Shown here one piece after another: positions 32,717 through 44,107 of a DNA stretch of 64,000 nt (position 1 is its first letter; every line of letters starts with the position of its first letter). Under the pieces are notes generated by a model, which was not told the origin of the DNA, searched no databases, and saw only the letters and a program-made list of their open reading frames with translations. Made by a program: the position numbers and the translations under genes. Location: contig OX637798.1 of assembly GCA_951802425.1 (NCBI GenBank), positions 2,418,001 to 2,482,000 of the forward strand. Direction: 5' to 3'. The DNA is from Clavaria fumosa (taxonomy: Eukaryota > Basidiomycota > Agaricomycetes > Agaricales > Clavariaceae).

Positions 32717-32858
32717 GTAGCGATAGATACAAAAAAACAAGAAAAGGGTAAAGGTGAGGGAGAGGCTGAATGGCTGAATGGCGAAAAAATGAATAGATTA
32801 TGCACTATTACAAGGCGAGCGCTTGAGACAAAGCCACGAAATGAGAGGGCGGGGGCAT

Positions 32859-34992
32859 TTACATTAGTTCCGCGTGACGCAGATGGTCTCGCAGTATGAT
32901 CTCTTCGACTGAGGGAAAGTCGGCGGTTGGTCAGTCACAAGCTCGCTGAAAAGAGGGTGCGGATGGGGAGGGGAGACCAGAGGAGGCTTACCAGTGCCCA
33001 GGGTGACCGCCGTGGATTCCGTATCCTGTGCGCACAGATACCATCGATGCGGAATGGGCGAAACGAAGGCCAATACGTACGATGACTGAAGTAAGGTGGA
33101 AGAAGAAGGGGCGTGGCTCGGGGGAGTGTTTCCGTTGTATTTCCCTGAAGTGCTGCTGGAAGTCTTGAGAAGGCAACCATCAGACAACAAGGAAACGAAA
33201 TGGGATAGAACGAGATGAACACTTGGTCGCAGTACGCAGGTCGTTCTTCCGATCACCAAAGCTGGGCACGCTGTCCCTGATGCGGACGCCGCGGCGCAGC
33301 TTCGAGTCGAGGATGTCGCACTTGTTGAGGAAGAGGATCATCTGCATGTGAGCGAGCCACTTGCACGCGCATACCGCCTGCCACAGCAGGTAGCTGTCCT
33401 CGAGCCTGTTCACGCGCCGGTCCTCTATGAGCTTCTCGTCGAAGCACGAGACGGGCGCGAGGAAGATGATCGCGTTCACATCGTCGAAGTAGGGGTACCA
33501 TGCCGCGCGCTGTGTGAAGACGTGGAGGGGGGTTGGTCAGCGGGCCGGGACACCCTCGAGTATAGGTGGGACGCACGGATGACCGGGTCCCGCCCACATC
33601 GTACATAAGCCACTCCTGGCCAACCCTGCGACCTGTATCGATTCAACGGAGGGGCAGTCAGGATGGAGGCCGCTTTTAAACGGGGAGGGGGAAATAAAGA
33701 AAATGGAACACACCGTGGTCAAATACGAATTTGTACTCTTGCACGCCAAGCGTGCGCAGGCGGGCTCGAATGACATCTGCGTCCGTCGGCTGGTAGTGGC
33801 GCGTGGCAATCCGCTCGACGTCGTTCAGGAAGCTACGCAGGGAACAAACGGGTCAGAACGCAGCACAGCAACGAAAGAACAATAATAATAAAGCAATAGC
33901 CCCGACCACCAGGTCGATACGCACAATCCTGGGGTCTCCTCAAGCCTGACGTTCCGCTTGGCCAGAACAGACCGCAACATAGGGTCCTCCCATATCGCCT
34001 TCATGTCGTCCGCGCACGATGCAATGACTTCCGTGATCTCGCTCAGCTCCGCGCCCCAACCGCGCTTCGCCCCCGGGGTCGGCTGTTGCGCCTCTCCCGC
34101 GGCAGCAGCCGCAGCGACGGCGGCCCTCCCACAACGGAAGCGGTCCAGTGCGGTTTTCCACCCGTTGCGCGAGAATTCTTGCTGCTGCTGCACGCGGAAC
34201 GCCGGGGCTCGTGTCCGCGTCGTCGAACGGCGCGGCGGTCGTGATGAAGGTGGAGTGCATCTCGCTCGCAGCGGCGCCGAGACGCCGCTCGAATGCGCCG
34301 CAGCGGCTCGAGGCGGAGCTTCAGGAGACGGTGTTTTTCGGTGAAATGCTGCTGCTGCTGCAGGTGGTGTGGTTACAGCGAGGACGGGAGACGCCAGTGG
34401 GGGCGGCAGCTATGGCGGCGGGGGAAGAGGGGGCGCCTGTAGCGGTGGGCGGGGGAGAGGGCATGGAAGTCTCGGAGTGCCGTGCCATTTCGTTGGAGAG
34501 GAGGTCGGGTACGGTGTTGACATTGCGGACGAGGTTGAGACGGCGCGCCATGAGGCGCGTTCTTCCTGCCATTCACGGTGGGCGTGGGTGAGCTGGAAGC
34601 CTGTGGTGCGTTTGTGTAGTGGGGGTTCCACGAGCGTCAGCGGTAAGATCAACGAGCGTCAAGAGATGGGTGGCGCACTTTTGAGGGTGGCGGATTTACC
34701 TGGTAGACGTCGTTTGATCAGCCATATGAAAAACAGTGGGGTTGATAATGATGGACGTGGGTGTGAGAGAAATAACAAGACGCACCGCTCTCGCTCTGTC
34801 CCAGGAGGAGGACCTTGACGGGGCGCTTCTTGAGTCGGAGCGCCGCCTTTTCCTGACGGATCTGCTCGTCGATCTCCTCGCTGACGCGGAGGGCGTGGGA
34901 TTCGGCGAGCTCGCGCGCCTCACGCTGTGCGGGCGTCTCGTCGCGTGGGGGCGCGAGGACGGCGGCGAGGGGTCGTCGTCGTTGATGCGCAT
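32859..34992 (-). pseudogene. G-alpha subunit pseudogene, copy 3
   Basis: Recognisable along its whole length (NKCD box intact, LRHAELM end with stop at 32859-32861, ATG at 34992). Lesions are private: a one-base deletion near 34969 shifts frame after MRINDDDP, and a 7-bp deletion near 34535 removes part of the helical-domain segment WRAVIQLN. The Trp that is TAG in copies 1, 2 and 4 is still TGG. Confidence 0.85.
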
Positions 34993-35825
34993 GGCTTGGG
35001 CGGGGGTTCTGGGTGGATGGATGGGGAGAAGGGCAAAGGGGGTGGGATGGAGGGGTGCGGGTATGGATAAGGGTGAGGCGCGAGACGGGTGTCGCGGATG
35101 AGGAGGAGGAGGAGGAGGAGGAAGAGGAGAAGAAGGGAGCTGTGAGTGTTGTAGGTTTAAAAAGATGTTTAAAATTCTATGTTTAATCGAATCATCGAAT
35201 GAAAATCTTTCCCCAAACTGGAAGGTGAATCATCGATCGGATAGAGTCGTTTCGGACCAGGAGGTGATCGATTTCAGCCCGGAACGAGATCGAGATCGAC
35301 GTCTCAAACCAAGCCAGATTTGTAACTCCGAACATCCCGGCACCTCTTTCCCTCTACCTTCTCCATCTCCATATTGTAGAACCCTTCGTAGCATCCTCTT
35401 CAGTTTTTGTACCCTCCCTCCTCTCCCTTGACTGAGTCAAAAGATGACAGAAATTTCGAGTTTAAAATTCTATGTTTAATCGAATCATCGAATGGATAGA
35501 ATGTCTGCCGTACCAAATAATAGGTTGCTTGGGTCTCGCATTCCACCTAGTAGCGATGACATCATCGTCGGGTCACAACGTTGCACCATGACCACAATGA
35601 GTTACATGACCAATTTCTCAATCACACACACAGAAAGCTTTATCTAATCTCAGACTGGCTGGATCTCAGCCTCGAGATTGGTCATCTCAAACCGAGCTCA
35701 AGATCGGTCACCTCGAACCAAGCCGAGATTTGAACACTCCCAGCGACACTTTCCCTTAGCCATCCATCGACATTGTAGTGTACCTTCTGAGCTGTCTTTC
35801 GTCGACTTATTTGGAAGCTTATTTA
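34993..35825. other. spacer with Ngaro-like remnants (unit C)
   Basis: G-alpha upstream flank with a GAG/GGA run at 35100-35130, then Ngaro-derived fragments at 35261-35432 and about 35650-35780. A tract of about 35 bp (35163-35200) is repeated at about 35460-35495, on either side of the first fragment. No gene. Confidence 0.65.
35261..35432 (+). mobile_element. solo Ngaro A-repeat remnant
   Basis: Close match, in reverse complement, to Ngaro repeat A plus the 31-bp purine-rich linker of the full element (4915-5096): shared ttcagcccggaacgag, atttgtaactccgaacatcc, gtagaacccttcgtagc and ccctccctcctctccctt. No coding region remains. Orientation is opposite to the full element. Confidence 0.8.
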
Positions 35826-36600
35826 TTTATTCCCTTCTCTGAAGCGATCAACTTCTTCTACAGGCACGCCCGCGGCCGACAGAACGAAGAGCTGCCGCAT
35901 TCATACCAGATGACACTCTTCTGGGCTGGTCTGCGCGGCGCCGTCGGTGTCACTCTGGCTGCAGGCTTTAAAGGGCCCAACGCGCAGAGGCTCCGGACGA
36001 CCGTGCTCATCGTCGTCGTGCTCGCTGTCATCTTTTTTGGCGAGACATGGGTATGGATGCTCGAGATCCTCAGAATCCGCACGGAGGTCGAGGGCGAGGG
36101 CGCGTCCAGCAGCGAGGAGGAGGACGGCGGCGATGGGCGGAATCACCGAAGCACGCGCCTAAGCAGACTTGGACGATGGCGGCTCTACTTTGACGACGAG
36201 CTGCGTATCTGACGCATAGGAGACAGATGTTCCCACGCGGTGACCCTGCGCACGCACTACGCGACGTACAACCGTCAGCACGGGATGCGCAGATGCTAAA
36301 CCCAGGCGTACTGTTCTCTGCCGCGTCGTCGGAGTCATACAAGTCGGACAGGGAGGAGGTACTGCCGATGGCGCCGACGACGTCCGCTGGTGGTGGTAGT
36401 CGCAGTCGCGGGAACGGCGAGGAGGGCCAAGGGCGGACGGCGGATGGGGAACTCGTTGGGGGTGGGGATGGCCAGTGGTTCCAGACGCTTGAGGAGCGGT
36501 ATCTGCTGCCCATCTTCTCGAACGCGACGGCAAGCCAGACGTTCCACGCGCGTAAGGCGCGGCGGACTGCGTCAGGCGTTGCGGCTGCTGCTCGAATTCG
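35826..36600 (+). pseudogene. NHX-type Na+/H+ exchanger, 3' fragment (unit C)
   Basis: Begins inside an exon at FPFSEAINFFYRHARG, then LFWAGLRGAVGVTLAAGFKGPNA, VLIVVVLAVIFFGETW, an acidic tail (SSSEEEDGGDG), and after a stop at 36212 a frame-shifted tail with VLFSAASSESYKSD, QWFQTLEERYLLPIFSNATA and TFHARKARR. It has lost more 5' sequence than units A, B and E. The 3' edge runs directly into antisense G-alpha sequence near 36600. Confidence 0.82.
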
Positions 36601-37220
36601 CAGCAGCGGTACAAGACGCAACTTCAGGAGACAGTGTTTTTCAGCGAAGTGCTACTGCTGCTGCTGCTGGGGTTGGTATAGTTGTAGCGAGGCGCACCGG
36701 GAGACGCCGCTCCTGCTGGCGGCGGCAGAGGAGGGGTGACTCTGACGCTGGGCAGGCGGAGGTCGGCCGGGGAGAGACCGAAGGGGCTTCGGAGAGCCGA
36801 GCCATTTCGTCGGAGAGGATTTCGAGAGAGGTGTTGACGTTGCGGTTGAGATTGAGCTGGATGACGGCGCGCCACGAGTCGCGTGCCTCATGCCATTCGC
36901 GGCGGGCGTAGGTAATTTCGAAGTCTGCGGTGTGTGCGTGTGACGAAGGTTCCATGAGCGATAGCATTGGAATCAATGAGCGTCAGAGGTGGGATCAGCG
37001 AGAGTCAAGGGATGAGCGGCTCACTTTTGACGATGGTAGATTGGCCTGGTACACGTCGTCTAATCAGCATTAGGGTTGAAGATGGATGGAAGTGTGGGGA
37101 GAGAGGAAGGGGGGGAAAAATTACGCACCGCTTTCAGGAGGACGTTTGTGGGGTGCACCCACATCTCAGCTCCTCCTCCTGGCGAATCAGCCTGCCGATC
37201 TTGTCGCTAAAGTGGCGAGC
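36601..37220 (-). pseudogene. second G-alpha gene, decayed 5' half (unit C)
   Basis: Minus strand: an N-terminal helix remnant (FSDKIGRLIRQEEELRC, about 37140-37205), a decayed GKSxTLK exon near 37040-37055, then ITYARREWHEARDSWRAVIQLNLNRNVNTSLEILSDEMA (36770-36920). The 3' half is absent; units A, B and E keep only the 3' half of this second gene. Confidence 0.72.
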
Positions 37221-37238
37221 GTTGGGGGAACGGGGAGC

Positions 37239-37310
37239 TCGTACAGCCAGTGGTTCCAGGCGCTTGACAAACGGTACATGCTGCCCATCGTCTCGAAGGC
37301 GACGGCGAGT
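37239..37310 (+). pseudogene. NHX tail fragment (unit C)
   Basis: Short second copy of the NHX cytosolic tail: QWFQALDKRYMLPIVSKATAS. It lies between the G-alpha 5' remnant and the NWD-3 promoter region. Confidence 0.7.
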
Positions 37311-37508
37311 TGGGGGGGACGTGGTTCGGGACACGCTGGGGCGGGCGCGAGGGTAGATTCTTGGGAACGTGTTTAGCAGGTCTTCCTTGTTTGAGAGGTC
37401 TGCGTCACATGACACCAGCCATCGATAAGCATCGTCGATAAGCATCGCCGCAAACTTGCATCTTTCGTCGACACTACTAGTATCAATCATGCGCAAAGCT
37501 GTTGACAC

Positions 37509-40500
37509 TAGTGTACCGTAAATTAGGTCTGAGATGAAATTTACTGGGTAAATTTCCCTCAGGCATCTGCGCAGGCCAAATTTACCCAGGTAAAAGACGG
37601 TAAATTAACCCAGGTAAATTAGCCGGGTAAATTAGGGTAAATTAGGGTAAATTAGCAGTAAATTAGTGTAAATTAGGGTAAATTAGCGCTACCACAGGTC
37701 CCATTCAACCTCCTGCGGTGCAGCGGGTACTGCCCGAGACACTGTATCATCCTGTAAACTCTTTGTACCCTGTTGCACTTGAATGCGTGGCTGATCTGCA
37801 AGAACATCGAGTAATACTGAGGCTTGAAGATTAATATCTCTAGACGAAATGAATGTTGTCCCGTCAACATCAGTGAGATCAGGCTCTGGCTCGTCAAATA
37901 CATCCAGGCCATCGTCGAGTGTCTGTGTCTGCATCTGAGAATCTGCATCTGCTGGCAAAGCTGGTAGATTAGGAGGAGAGGTGGTCGGTAAAGCATCTGT
38001 GTCCCTTTGTTTTCCGAGCACTTTCTTTATTGCTGTTTTCAGTGCACTTATAAGTCACACCACTTCGGTACTGGTTTGAGATTTGGATCCACATTCTGCA
38101 GGTCACTCAGCTCGGACTTATTTCACTAATAAGTTTGCACACATACTGTTGGATTATATCGATGCCATTGTCGAATTTTGATATGGTCTTGAACCGTGGA
38201 AACAAGCTGTCTGCTTCGCCTTGCACTATTAAGCCATGTAATTGCTGACATTGTCCGTTCATCTTCCATCGAGACAACAGCAATGGAATATATCTTGATA
38301 GCAAGTGACTATGATGGAGTATGAGTCACCCACACACATTAAGTTCATCGACGCACCCCTAGGACAGCGGCATCTCTCTTTTTCTGCACCTTCGTCCACC
38401 ACTCCCGCACGAGTTCCTTTTCATTGAAAAAACGGTCAAACGGTTCCTCGCCTTCAGCATAAGCCTTCAATTGAGTCTTGAGTTCGGCTAATGCCTCAGT
38501 GGGTGTTAGGTGAGCGAGATGATGATTCCTGTCCTTCATAATCTCCTGAGACTCTTGTATGGCCACTCCGACAGCATAGGCATCTCCATATTCATTTTTC
38601 AAGATACGTTGAAGGCACAGCCCAACGCGTTTCAGGATTCCATCGTCTTTCTTCGCTTTTGCAATTGGGTGACCCTGGACATGGCTGATCACAACAGAAG
38701 GGACAGTCAAAGGGTTTATGCTTTTGCGGCTGAAGACATCTGAATGGCGATAACCTGGGCAGGCTATGGTGAGCTCTGGAGTTGGTATAATGGTAGGATT
38801 ACGCACGAGGATCCAGGAAGAATGCGGCAACATAAACGTCTGTCGGTGCGTTGTCAATCATTCCACTGTAGCGGCGGTTTATGATAGCTCGGATTTGCTC
38901 CTTCACATATGAAGGAACATGGATCTTATTCTCGTTGAATATCTGGTCAAGCTGAGCCATGATTGCAAGCCAGAAAAGGAAGACATCGGCTGCCACGGAG
39001 TGCGCTGATTCAAGACACTTAATAGACTTTGCCATTGGCCCAATGAATGGTAATAGCTTCGTAAGTTCCATCTCTAGCTCAAGGAGAGCGGTTGGATGAT
39101 CTAAGCTCGGGATCTTGATTCGCAGGCGCTCGTCATTTGTGATCACCTTCAAAGCGGCTACACCACGTAGCAATGACTCGCCCGCCCAATAGATGGTCCC
39201 GAATCTTGTTTCGCCAATGCTCTCCAAGCCGCGCGAGATGCCCAGCTTCGTCCTCTGATAGTCAAAGTGCTCTTGCGTGTATGTTGCCTTGCTCATATGT
39301 GCAATGATGCTTCGCAGTTGGCTAACCACCTAGAATTTAACTAAGTCACAGTGCTGATTTTCAACGGAGACGACATACACTCTTAAAAAAGGTAAGGCAG
39401 CATATCTCTGCCACGACCAAGTTAAGCTCATAGCACGCATCTTGCAGGTTGAGAATATGGCCATATTTCGCATTTATAAGTCGCCGAGCTCGTGACGTGT
39501 TCCCTGTGTTGTCGGAACATATTCCTGAAAAGTTGTGTGTGCCAATTTCGCTAATATACTGTTGGATGTGAGCAGAAGCCGCTAGATTACAGTAACAGAC
39601 TGTGGACTAACCCTCTCCAACAGTTCTGCGATGTATTCCCCTGTATGACTGAGCCGTGAAGCATCATCTAAGGTCATACAGAAGCTGCGACGTTCAGCTG
39701 TGATAACGTGCACAGTGTAAAGCCCTTTTGCACCCCGTAGTCTTCCTCCATCAAAGGTGATTGTCAAGTTGCGACACCTCTGCAAATAATTAATGCAAGC
39801 GAAGTGGATTTTTGCCGCCTCATCAGGGATGAGCCGATCAGAGAGTGTCGACTCGCTTGGGGGCTGGTAGTTGTTATTGAGGATCGACATCAGCCTCTTG
39901 AACTCGGGACTATCAACCACAGTTGGGGGGATGCCATTGCAGGCTATGAAAACAAGCAGTGCGTGATTTGCGTTGTCTTGAAACATCTTCTTGCCCTCCG
40001 CAACAAATTTTTTGAATGAGCCACTCGATTTCAAGGTAGACGCAGCAGATACAACAGAACCAGTGTCATTCCGGCTTCGCTTCGGTGGGCGCATCTCCTC
40101 CACATCCGAGTCTGCGTTCCCTCCATCTGTGCTGATGGTGGCTTGCGGCCCGATTGCTTTCCTAGCCATCGCCCAAATCACCTCACGTCGCAAGTCCATT
40201 GGAAGATAGGCGCAGTCTTTCGCATGTTTGAAAATTCTCTGTCGATTACGGGGCCATTTCCAGCTGGTCTTACACCCCTTGCTTCCGAGACACCGCACCC
40301 GCTTTTTTGATTCCTCGTCATCTGTTTTACTTTCCTGTCGACAGGGCAAAGATATCTTCTGAAGCAACTGATGCAGCTTTGCACCGCCCTTCCTGCTATC
40401 ATCCCCCTCGCTGCATGACTGGAAGTCAGGGTCATGATAGTCTGGCAGTGCCTTTGATTCGTCTTTCTTAGCCTTCCCTTTTCCTTTCGAGTCCCGAAGC

Positions 40501-41299
40501 GATGCACTGGGTGTTTCAGAAGCTGATAGTGCCGGGGGATTTACATGGCTTCCATGGTGAGAGCTCTTAGTCCGAGGATAGATTAGCCAGTGTGCATTCA
40601 AGTGCAGCAGTTAAGGCACTTACTGTTTCACTGTAGGTTGAACGAGCTGAAGCCAATAAGTCTGAGAGCCATTTTTCCAGGATGGCGGAGCTGGGATATT
40701 GCTGCAGGTATCTCCCCAAAAAGTCGGGCAGAGAAGAGAGACCAGGTCCTCTTCCTCTTAGTTGGATTGGTCCTTCGGCACGGCTTCCAAGCTGTATCTC
40801 GAGTTCTCGGTTCGCAGCACCTTCTTCACCAATATCGGCAATCCAATCTGAATCAAGTTGAAAGTCTTTTATCTCAGACCCAAATGCTGGGGAGTAGACA
40901 AATGCACCAGGGATGTGCTCGAGGTAAAATCGAAGCTGGTCGATGTCCTTTTGAAACGGGGACATTGGGGCAAGTGTAGTGTGTCGGCTAGTTGTCTCAT
41001 TTCCACTTTCGGAGATGGGACAGTTGAAATTTGAAAAATGGTTTTCATTGAGGGCTGGCGAAGCTGAGGTGTACAGTAACAGCCAAGTAAAATATTAGAG
41101 GCCATGTCAATGACTGCTGAGCGCTGAGCCACCACTCGGAGCAGATTGCTCAAGAACATTCAAACCACCCATATATAGCAAATTAACCCAAATTAACCCG
41201 GCCTCCCAGGACCAGCTGAAATTCACCGGTAAATTAGCGCAAATTTACCCGGGTAAATTTACCAAGGTAAATTTGCCTGACCAAATTTACGGTACGCTA
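37509..41299 (-). mobile_element. autonomous hAT transposon (3.79 kb)
   Basis: Terminal inverted repeats tagtgtaccgtaaatt (left) and tagcgtaccgtaaatt (right, complemented) differ at one base. An exact 8-bp target duplication gttgacac lies at 37501-37508 and 41300-41307. Both subterminal zones are packed with gtaaatta / ggtaaattt motifs, inverted between ends (37545-37690 and 41165-41285), likely transposase-binding sites. The interior holds one transposase gene on the minus strand. A further minus-strand open stretch (37689-38021, acidic, Pro-rich) follows its stop and may be a lost C-terminal extension. Confidence 0.95.
38048..40965 (-). CDS. hAT transposase
   Basis: Seven-exon model, all phases consistent: 40965-40624, 40565-39612, 39558-39379, 39329-38807, 38754-38357, 38308-38147, 38095-38048; 868 residues, no stops. 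Exon 2 has a BED-like Cys/His region (CLGSKGCKTSWKWPRNRQRIFKHAKDC) and the start of the RNase H-like fold (NLTITFDGG). Exon 3 has ICSDNTGNTSRARRL, carrying a candidate catalytic Asp. Exon 4 ends FFLDPR and joins exon 5 YRHSDVF across an intron. Exon 6 is the C-terminal hAT dimerisation segment (IYSIAVVSMEDERTMSAITW, then NSARRSRQ). It cuts and pastes the element. Intact splice sites and a fresh target duplication suggest it is active or recently was. Confidence 0.88.
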
Positions 41300-44107
41300 G
41301 TTGACACCACCCTCGCGAAGCTAAAGTCGTCTACAGGACCTCAGTCTCTTGCCTTCATTAGCCTCCAGAATGCTCTTACACTTCTCAAGGAGGTTGCGGG
41401 AAAGACGGGTGTACCAGGACTGCAGGAAGGTATCAAAGGATTAATGGTTCTCCTCGATGCTATTCAAGTGCGTGAAACATCTCATTTACCGCGCCGTCGC
41501 ATTGCTTGCTAACCATCCACACAGAAAACCTCACAGAATAACAGTGACTTGGAATCACTCGACCGTCGCGTTCGAGACTTGCATATCATGCTGCAAGAGG
41601 CATCTGATAGCGGGACCCTGACTACAGCAATGACTGACCGTATCAACCGCTTGTCTGAGTGAGTCACTATCTCCCCAGTGTAATATTTTGTCAATCTCAG
41701 TCTCGAATGGCAGATCATGGAAGTCTGTCGGTGAACAGGCACAGCGTATGATCATGCGTAACCACTTGAGGCGTTTCCTCACTCGCGACCGTGATACTGT
41801 TGAGATTATGGGCCTCATCTCTGCAATCAATGACTCAATACATCAATTTCTGGTAAGTAAATGGCCTGTACTTTCCAGAGACCATGATTGAGTGGTGGCT
41901 ACCCCAAGGTTCAAAGTACACTTGCCATTGAGTCCGCCCTTGGAGTAAGTTCATGAGCCATAAAGTAACATAGTTACTCAGATGTGACTGACTAATTGCT
42001 AGGAACATGCTGCCCGAGCTGAGGAACATGCTGCCCGAGTTGAGGAACATGCTGCCCGAGTTGAGGAACATGCTGCTCGAGCTGAGGCTAGCCTTCAGGT
42101 TTGTCTCTTCCTGTCAGTGTCCTTATCTTGTTCATCATGTTCATCATATAATTAATTTATCAGGAAATCAAGACAAGGCTCAATGACTACAGTATGGTTT
42201 ATTCATAATTTGATTCTGTGCTTGACTTATGTTTGGTCCGCAGCTGGTCTCAATCTGCCTCATGCCACCACTGCTGGCTTCAGTTGCAACAATAAGCTAG
42301 TCCCATGTCTTCATGGTACTCGGAAACAGATTCTTAATGAGCTATATCAATGGATTGGTCATGACATCGAAGACCTCTCCCAGGAGGGCATACTCACATC
42401 CTCTGACCATTTATATGTCATGGGGACTCGGCAGATATTTTGGATCAATGGTGTAGCTGGGAGTGGGAAGACTACAATTGCTTACACTGCTGCAGAGTTC
42501 TGTGAGGACAAAGGAATGCTTGCTGCGAGCTTCTTCTGCTCCAGGGATAATGCTGATTGCAGCAACCTTAATTTGGTTTTCACCACCATTGCATATCAAT
42601 TGGGACAGTTTTGTCCAGAGTTCAAGGCTTGCCTTGCAGAAGTGGTCAGGTCAAATCCTGATGTTGTCTACTCCAATGTCTCCTATCAGTTGAAGAAGAT
42701 GATTGTCAAACCATTGCTTGCTATGAGGAATAAGTTCCCTCGAGGTTTAGTGGTGATTGATGCTCTGGATGAATGCAAGGATGACAGTTCTACATCCACC
42801 ATTCTGGCATCTTTGTCTCAACACATTGACAAGTTGTCCCCATTGCAATTCCTCATCACCAGTAGACCAATTCTTCAGATCACTGGAGCTTTTCAACATC
42901 CACATCTCATCAATACAACCAGGCCATTGATTCTTCATCAAGTCAAGTTGGATGTCATTAAAAGTGATATCCAGCACTATCTGACATGGCACCTTGGTGC
43001 CATCAAACAGAAATATCACATTCCTGGAATCTGGCCATCCTCAAGAGATGTTGAAGCATTGACCCATATGTCCTCAGGCCTGTTCATATTTGCTGCTACT
43101 GTAGCAAGGTTCATTGATGCTGCTGATCCCAGGGGGCAATTGAAGATACTTTTGAACAAAAAGTCTATTACTGGCTTCTCTCCTCTGCAGCATCTGGATC
43201 AGTTATACTCCCAAGTGCTCAACACTGCATTCCCAGATATTTCTGATCACCTTGGAGCCAAATTGCAATTGATTCTAGGTGCCATTGTCACCCTTCAGGA
43301 TCCTCTCCCTTCAGATCAATTGGAGGATCTGCTTGAATGTGACGTTCTTGGTTATCTTCAGCAGTTACAGGCAATCATCACCCTTCCAAATGATGGTGTT
43401 GGAGTTATTAGATTGATTCACCCATCATTCTTTGACTTCATTGTGGATTCTACCAGATGCCATGATGAGCAATTCAGAATCAATCTTGAAGAGCAGCACA
43501 CCATCATGGCAGAGAAATGCTTGACCATGATGAAAAGGTTAAAGAAGGATATTTGTGGCATAAGAGATCCCACCAAATTCAATCATGAGGTTCCAGATCT
43601 CCCAGAGATGATATCCAATCACATCTCATGCAGCCTGCAGTATGCATGTAGATATTGGGGTGTGCATGTTTGCAGTGGCAAGCTTTCAAGTGATGTGTTG
43701 AAGCTTCTGGAGGATTTCTGCTCAAATCATTTATTACACTGGATAGAGGTCTGCAGCCTTCTTGGGCATCTAAGAAATGCATTGCAAATGTTGGCATCTG
43801 TGCATGCCTGTCTTGCAGTAAGTGCATATTCTTGTCAGTTGAGGTTGTCAAAACTAACATGTAATCCTTTGTGCAGATCAGGAAAGATGTGCATATGACA
43901 GTCTCAGCACTGTTATATGATGGTCAAAGATTGATTCAAGAGTTCTTTCCAGCCATCAGTGTATCTGCCTTGCAGGTGTATTTTACAGCTTTGCCCTTCA
44001 CCCCAACTGGCACTGAATTATACAATACCTATCATAAGCAGATGGAGGGTGCAGTGATAGTGCAAGGGGCATTACCAAAAGAATGGAGTGCATGTATACA
44101 GGTCATG

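Larger units (their letters stand above)
31759..32858. repeat. unit spacer: NWD-2 3' flank
   Basis: Same flank as 1548-2353, lengthened by the MITE at 32424-32716. Confidence 0.78.

Noticed and set aside
37560..37690. Interstitial telomeric repeat
   Set aside because: The tagggtaaat runs are not TTAGGG and occur inverted at both ends of a hAT element, fitting subterminal transposase sites.
41273..41467. In-frame start for NWD-3 supplied by the right end of the hAT element
   Set aside because: The codon at 41273 is TTG, not ATG; nothing else supports initiation there.
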